The notes under the pieces are model-generated. The model was not told the origin of the DNA. It saw nothing but the letters and a program-made list of their open reading frames with translations, and searched no databases. From Pyxicephalus adspersus (lineage: Eukaryota; Chordata; Amphibia; Anura; Pyxicephalidae): 64,000 bases of DNA. A program made the position numbers and the translations under genes. Numbering within the stretch: the stretch's first letter is position 1; each line of letters begins with the position of its first letter. Below are positions 57,979 through 64,000 of the stretch, in pieces. Where the stretch lies: positions 93,280,426-93,344,425 of the forward strand of contig NC_092862.1 of NCBI RefSeq assembly GCF_032062135.1, read 5' to 3'.

Positions 57979-59428
57979 TGCATCACATTTCTATCTGTAA
58001 TTCTTGAATATACATTATATTTTATTTATCCTAAAAGGATGTTGTCAAGTATCAAAAAACCCATGAGATAATTTTAGCATAAAATAAACCATTTCCATTT
58101 CAAATGCTTTATTCAAGCTCAAGGCCAGTGTTTCATGATCAGGTTCATCTTCATTGTATACATTTGTACTATTTGTATTTTCAAAGCCTTCTTACACAGG
58201 TGTGCTGCTTCATAATTCTTCACTGTAACATTGCTTAGATAATGATATTATTTATTTTGTCCCCTAAATACCATAAAACACCCAATTGTCTTTATTTACA
58301 GACATAACATTATTTTGTAAAAGGCGTTTTCTCGTATTTGATCATATATGAACTTCATATTACACATTAATTGCGTTTTTGCTGATGTGTCACTGAGAAA
58401 CCTTGCTATCCTTACTTAAACAAGCAGGTGAAACCTCACATGCTAAAAACTGATCAGGCCGTCATGGCAGATTCATTCTCAATGTTTTCAGACGTGTTAA
58501 TTAAGTGAAATCAACTCTTTATAGCGACACACACTAAATAATACAGCGTCTCTAGGTTGAGTAGAACAGATGTCTTAACTGGGGGAAGGGTTTCTCAGTC
58601 CTGTTGTTTTACATTCATAGCTCTCTCTGTATTTATTTATATTCAGAGAGAGAGAGACGAGATATACACATGCACTTATACACACAAAGACATAGAAAAA
58701 AAACCCCGACCACCTTACTACCTTCTTAGGGTTGTTAAATAGCTCTTGAATAGCATTTTGGAACCTACTGTAAACTTTTAAAGCAGTCGAAATGTGTGGG
58801 AATGTATTGTAGAGGAAGTGCAGTGTGCATTTACAACCGAGTGACCATTTTTGAGATATATATGCAGCAGTGACTATTAAAGGAGACTTTCAAAACAACT
58901 TCTACATGAAATGAATTCTTACCTTTAACTGTCCCAAAATAAGACTTAATTGTCCTCTGTGGTTGTTGGCACAGTACAGCAATTTATCAGTAATTCACCA
59001 CAGAATTTAACATAGAGACATTAAAGTTTGTAGTCTTGGCAGTTCAGCCCGCTCAGTCTCTCAGTAGTGACCTGGCACTTGTAGTTTTTTAAATTCCAAT
59101 TTTTTTTTAAAACAGAAAGAATACTTGAGGAATGGGAAAACAAGGTTAATGGATTTAGTGTGTGCTCCCCAAGCTTTTCATTTGATGCATAGTGTCCTTA
59201 ACTGATAAGGTCAGTGAAATGTCTTCTTTTGCTGTAAAGCAGTTATGTTCAGAGTACATAAATACTTGGATATCCATAGAAAGACCAACAGATGAGGATG
59301 CAACCTAACTTTATTTGGATAACTGGTGTTACAGCTCTAAGTAGAGCCTTTGGCTACAGTAAGTCTTAGTATCCACATGTATGGCTCCTATATTTTTGTT
59401 TTTTTTTTGTTTTTAAATAGTTTGAGAC

Positions 59429-59660
59429 ATTGGGCCTGATTTATTAAAGCCCTCCAAGGCTGGAGAACATACATCTTCATCAGTGAACATGGGGTAATAC
59501 AGCAAAACTGGAATGGATTTTAAAAAAGTCATTTGACATTTGTTAGCAAATGTTTTCAAACCTGGGCCAGATCCATTCCAGGTTTATTGGATCACCCAGG
59601 TTCACTGATGAAAGTCTATCTTCTTTATCCTTGGTGAGCTTTAATAAATCATGCCCAATG
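59429..59660. mobile_element. palindromic frog MITE, near-complete copy 2
   Basis: Full foldback: the left CATTGGGCCTGATTTATTAA and the right end (reverse complement CATTGGGCATGATTTATTAA) are inverted repeats. The inner arms CATCAGTGAACATGGG and CCCAGGTTCACTGATG, CTGGAATGGAT and ATCCATTCCAG also pair. It is 232 bp with no coding capacity, the same family as 11018-11221. Confidence 0.85.
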
Positions 59661-59744
59661 TGGCTGCCAGACTATGGCAGCCAACTATACCTATCAATGA
59701 CTAGTATATTAATGTTAAATTAGGGCATGGATAAATGAAACAAG

Positions 59745-59775
59745 TTCGAAGAGCTTTAATAAATCGGGCCCACTG
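59745..59775. repeat. extra terminus of the same palindromic MITE
   Basis: GAGCTTTAATAAATCGGGCC followed by CACTG repeats the right terminus found at 59636-59660, 100 bases further on, without a body of its own. Confidence 0.7.
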
Positions 59776-61305
59776 TCTAATGACACTCTCTTGCAATGGA
59801 AAAGCCATCCTTGTGTCCTTCTTGCCTCCAGTGGTTTAGCCTCTGTAAAACTCTACAGCAGTGAAGTACATATAGAGGTGCAAAGTGTGCTCCTACACAA
59901 GTACCCTGGACCCTCCTCAGCTAAGTCATTTCTGCACAGGGGCACACTCTTTGCTATGTCTGCCACTGTTCTACAGAACTCAAAACGTCCAAGGGCCTGT
60001 GCCCCCATTACATTGTTGTAATTCCTTCCTCCAACCCTTACATCAATAAAAGATACAGCAGTAACAATGGAGGGAGGCACATTGTTCAATAAAAGACTCA
60101 AGAATCTGATAATACCGAAAGCTGCAGTGCTGAAACAGAGAAAATAAAATAAAGGGTCTGCCAGGGAGGTGTGTACAACAGATATTCTATTGCAGGGATA
60201 TGCTATTGGATAGATATAGGGTCCCTATAGTATTTTTTATAGTCTTCCGTTCAACAGTCTCAAGTTCAAATGCATTTATTAGTTATCAGTTGGACAATGA
60301 GCTACCTTGGTATATACTGTAGTTCTTAAAAAAATGCAGCTACATATTTTGACTTTAAATATAACTAGAATATTGGGTATTCTCGTCCAACACGATATCT
60401 AATTGTAAAATTTGCTTGTTTGCTAGCTGCTAAATCCTACTTTTTTTACATAGTGGTTATTAAATCTGCAGTGATGACTAACATTATATAAATACTAACA
60501 CAGAATGAACTGAAACGATTTTCACAAATTGGCATGACACATAAAAGATCATAAAAACATTCTATCATTTGAGGCAGGAGTAATTTCACAAATACGCTTG
60601 ATGCATTGGCCCCTACATGTCAGAAGAAAGCACAGGATTTCTGCAGAGCCAACTGAATTAGAATGTCACTTGCTGAACAGACTGCACTCTCACCTCATCA
60701 TAGGTCACCCTTATATTCTTTCTACTCAGACAAAAATGAATCTTCTGTTTTCTTTATGTGGCCTTTAAAAAAATAAATAAAAAAGCTTTGATGTATCTAT
60801 TTCTATTACATGCTATTCTCACACACTCCAGAAGTGACACCTTGGTGCCAAAAGCGTAAATTAGATTTCAGTGGGGAGATATGAATATGCAAATCTACTT
60901 TAAGTAAAACCAAAGACAATGTTAGACATGGGCTAATTTAGCTACCTAATTCAATGCAAAATGAATTATTTTTAGAGTATATAAAATACATGTGATATAA
61001 ATCTTCGTTACATTGGATATTCATTATACATGTGTTAAATTTAAATCAATCTGAAATACTACCATATGCCGGATCCGCCATTTTGCTTTAGTTAGAGTCC
61101 TATGTTGAAATAAAAAAAAAAACAGTTGGCATGCATGTGAACTGGTGTTTGAATGTGGGGGGCATGACCATTTATAACAAATGCATGTGTTTTTTTGTGT
61201 TTACTATAGTACATTGAAAAGCAATATCCTACAGAGAACAGAGATCAAAGCTGTTACTTGGACCTGTCAGACACTCTATGGTGTGTTGAAGATCCCTTAA
61301 TCTAG

Positions 61306-61324
61306 TTGTGTGTGTGTGTGTGTA
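61306..61324. repeat. (GT)n microsatellite
   Basis: Short GT dinucleotide run of about 19 bases. Confidence 0.9.
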
Positions 61325-64000
61325 TGGCATGTGAAGTTATTGATAATGTATATTAGCTGTGTAGAAACGTGTACACTTAGGGTTGAATGAAGAGTTCATT
61401 TGCTGTGACAATTCCAGCAGATAGGTGTTTGTTAATGGGAACCAGGCTCAGTTTCTACAAGGATTTCTTCTAATTTATGATGATTGAAATAAGTTTAAAG
61501 TATGCCCTAAGTGAGCTGGTCATATGTTTGGTTGTAGGAAGCATTGTTCTTATTTTGAATGCTTCTTCTGAGGACAAAAAAAGGAAATTAATGCATATGT
61601 GTTGTTTTGTTTAATGAGCAAGAATCACAGTGCAGCCGGTGCCCTAATGACTTGGGTAAGCAGATATCTTCTCATTGATTGTTCCTGATTTCTTCAGATT
61701 TACGATCACCAATAAAGTTAGAACGTATGCCCCATATTAATTGTTAATAGGCTTGATAATGAGAAGCACTTTCCTGCATAGTTTTAGATATTAAATCTGG
61801 TGTAGAGCAATTTATTACTGCAGGAGGAAAGCTGTGATACACTAAAATTTTATTGAACTTTTTTTTTTTATCTGAAAAAAGCACACTTTAGGTCTTGCAC
61901 GGCATGTTGTTCTTCAAGACATTTTCCTCTAATACCTACAGTGTTGATGGTGGTTATTTACTGCGTACTTACTGCTTTTACCACCAGACTGTTTCGTCTC
62001 AATCATTGAATCATCTTTTAAAAGCCTTTTTTGTTGATTATTTATGAATACTGTAAAGGCCTATACAACCTACAAGTGCTGAACATAACAGTCACATAGC
62101 ACATCTGCACATCTATAGCATATATAGCATAGATATAGCTATCTTTTTTTGTGGTCCACCTTTACAACTATTGTACTTCTATTATTCCTTTTTTTTTTAA
62201 ATTACTATATATAAGTGGTGACTTCAGCAACCACAAACGGATAATTCAAACTGTTCAGACAAAAAAGAATATCTGACCTTCTCCAAGGGAAGCTTAACTT
62301 TCCACTTTATATTTAGTTTCTGCAGACAAAATTTTCTAGTTTATTGTTATTAAAAATGACATTTCTGCTGCAATCTGTATAAGCTATAATTTTCAAAAAT
62401 GGTCAAAAACTTGGGTTTTCACTCTCCTACAATGGTAAGATGCACTTTCAGGCTAATCTAAACTGCTGAAGCTGCTGCAGCTTTTCTTAATACACTAAAA
62501 CTGTGGCTACAGGCCTATTCACACTATGTTCCATAAAGTACAGTACGCGATAATGTCCAATACAGGAACATTGGAAGCAATATCTGATGTGTATACTATA
62601 TGTAGCTCATTACATTGCTACAAAACACTGCTGCACAAATATCTCAGTTTTTGTAGGCTATCTCATTCAATGTAATAAACAGGGTCAGCACAATTTACTA
62701 TGTGTTGCAGCCTAACACACAGCCAATTCATGTGCTGTACTGTAAATAAAGCCTAACACTCTAACATCAGTTTGAGAAAAGGGAATATTGGAACAAATAA
62801 TAATTGTACTTTCTTTTCTCTGGTAGAAAGGAAGAGGATCAGGTTTTTACAACCACTTTATTGATGTTAGGTTTAGCTGTTTACTGTTAAAGCTAATTGC
62901 AGGTTCCTTATGACCTCAGTTGAAAGGAAAATGAACCAATCTCTAGGTCTAATCTTACTTCTATTTTTTTGCTACTTCTGTCATCATAGTAAAGATTTTT
63001 CATTATTTCTTTTTCTTCCTTAATACTGGTAACAGAAGTTAGGGGAAACCTGCACAATGCAGAGATGGACAGCAAAACAACTTCTTAGCAGCTCCTTCTA
63101 TATCCAAATAATAGATGTGTTTGATGGAGTTGGGCTTTAAGAGACGCAAAGATAATGCTGAATTTCATGAAGCTACTTTTTATGCATTACATTAATTCAA
63201 GCCTAACCCCAAGTATTTAAAATGAATTTATAAGCAATTTTTAATGTTATGGTGAGAAGGGAATACCGATATATATTTGTTAGGGCTGCTAATAAAAGGA
63301 CACTTTACATCAATGATACAGCCAATTACAACTTAATGACACAATAAGGTGGTATGAATAATTTAGCTGCAGGTGAATCATACTAAAATCAGACTTCAAA
63401 TGCAGGTTCACAATAAGTTAGGCTGATAATGATGAGAAGTCAAAGCACTCTGCTGGGTGTACCTTTCCATTTTTTAGGTGATGAAGTGTTTTTTGTACCA
63501 CAAACCAGGTCACTTATTCACTTTTTGCTGAAAGACCATATCCAAATGGAGTGTGAGATCTTTATATATACTTTATAGGCCTCTTGTCCGTAAGTGCGTA
63601 GGACACATTAGGGATCCTGCTTTATTCTGCTGCATAGGGCATTCTGGATTAATCCTTTGTGATGTCATATGACTAATAACAACCCATATTGAAGGTCAAA
63701 ACTTTTCTATAATCTCCATCCACCAATGCCTGCCATGTAAAAGCCAATTAAATTGGGATTTCTATTAAATAGTATCCACTCGGAGACCAAAAGATTGTGT
63801 GAATTGTGATGAACTGCCCATTGAATTTAGGCCCTTTGCCCAGATATGCTAATCTTTACTTCACCAAACATAGGCTTGTGATGTAAATTAAGTGAATCGA
63901 ACTGGAAAATGTGGTGTAGAACAGTATAAAACGTGGTATCCAGGTGAAAATTTTGAAGTTTAAAAAATAATGTTTTTATACTTAGCTTTTTAAGATAATG

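Larger units (their letters stand above)
44746..64000 (+). other. PDE1C: PDE1C intron, continuing past the window
   Basis: No sequence after 44745 reads as the next PDE1C segment (expected to begin RKYKKTSQRL), so I take the remaining 19 kb as one intron. It holds the repeats listed separately. Stretches 45430-48900, 49240-51840, 54400-56810, 58000-59420 and 59780-64000 show no gene or repeat that I can support. Confidence 0.7.

Noticed and set aside
1..64000. CRISPR arrays, operons, tRNA or rRNA genes
   Set aside because: No regular repeat-spacer arrays and no cloverleaf or rRNA sequence seen; genome organisation is vertebrate nuclear.

Overview
This window looks like a piece of a vertebrate nuclear genome, most likely a frog (anuran amphibian). 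It is AT-rich with no operon-like gene packing and is studded with (TA)n microsatellites. Several of its interspersed repeats are ones I associate with frog genomes: the palindromic element with a 'TTTATTAAAG' terminus, the 'CGGCGTATAAG' element and the 'TATATAGCGCC' repeat. The clade assignment rests on memory of repeat families, not on a search.

The only host gene I can support is PDE1C (calcium/calmodulin-dependent cyclic-nucleotide phosphodiesterase 1C), on the + strand. Its first coding exon ends at 44739 at a GTAAGT donor and encodes the conserved N-terminus beginning MESPTKEIEEF. About 800 bases upstream look like promoter and 5' leader, with a purine-rich tract and a 22-codon upstream ORF. 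Everything from 44740 to the right edge is the beginning of the following PDE1C intron; I saw no second exon. Bases 1-43800 are upstream flank, or possibly intron of longer PDE1C isoforms.

Region by region: 787-2700 is an internally deleted Helitron (- strand) with an intact-looking 3' hairpin/CTAG end, a decayed helicase and a 69-bp coding minisatellite. 6365-8105 is a GC-rich remnant of a tyrosine-recombinase (Ngaro/DIRS-like) retroelement that joins a gag-like ORF to an SGNH-hydrolase tail; a second, emptier copy lies at 51851-52440. 11700-13330 is a broken Penelope-like reverse transcriptase. 17300-17540 is a mariner transposase N-terminus. 31440-33720 is the 3' part of an L1-like LINE, interrupted by a 369-bp solo LTR with a 4-bp target duplication. 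Non-autonomous DNA transposons with visible target duplications lie at 19918-20220 (hAT), 27028-27428 (Harbinger-type, CpG-dense) and 39331-40634 (hAT). Several further elements share a TTTAAAG-type terminus. 53150-54348 is a frameshifted copy of a multi-copy protein family that I recognise but cannot name functionally; it is the best candidate here for something poorly described.

The genes do not form a pathway. The window is one regulatory gene start embedded in layers of dead and miniature transposons. Long stretches between them show nothing I can support.
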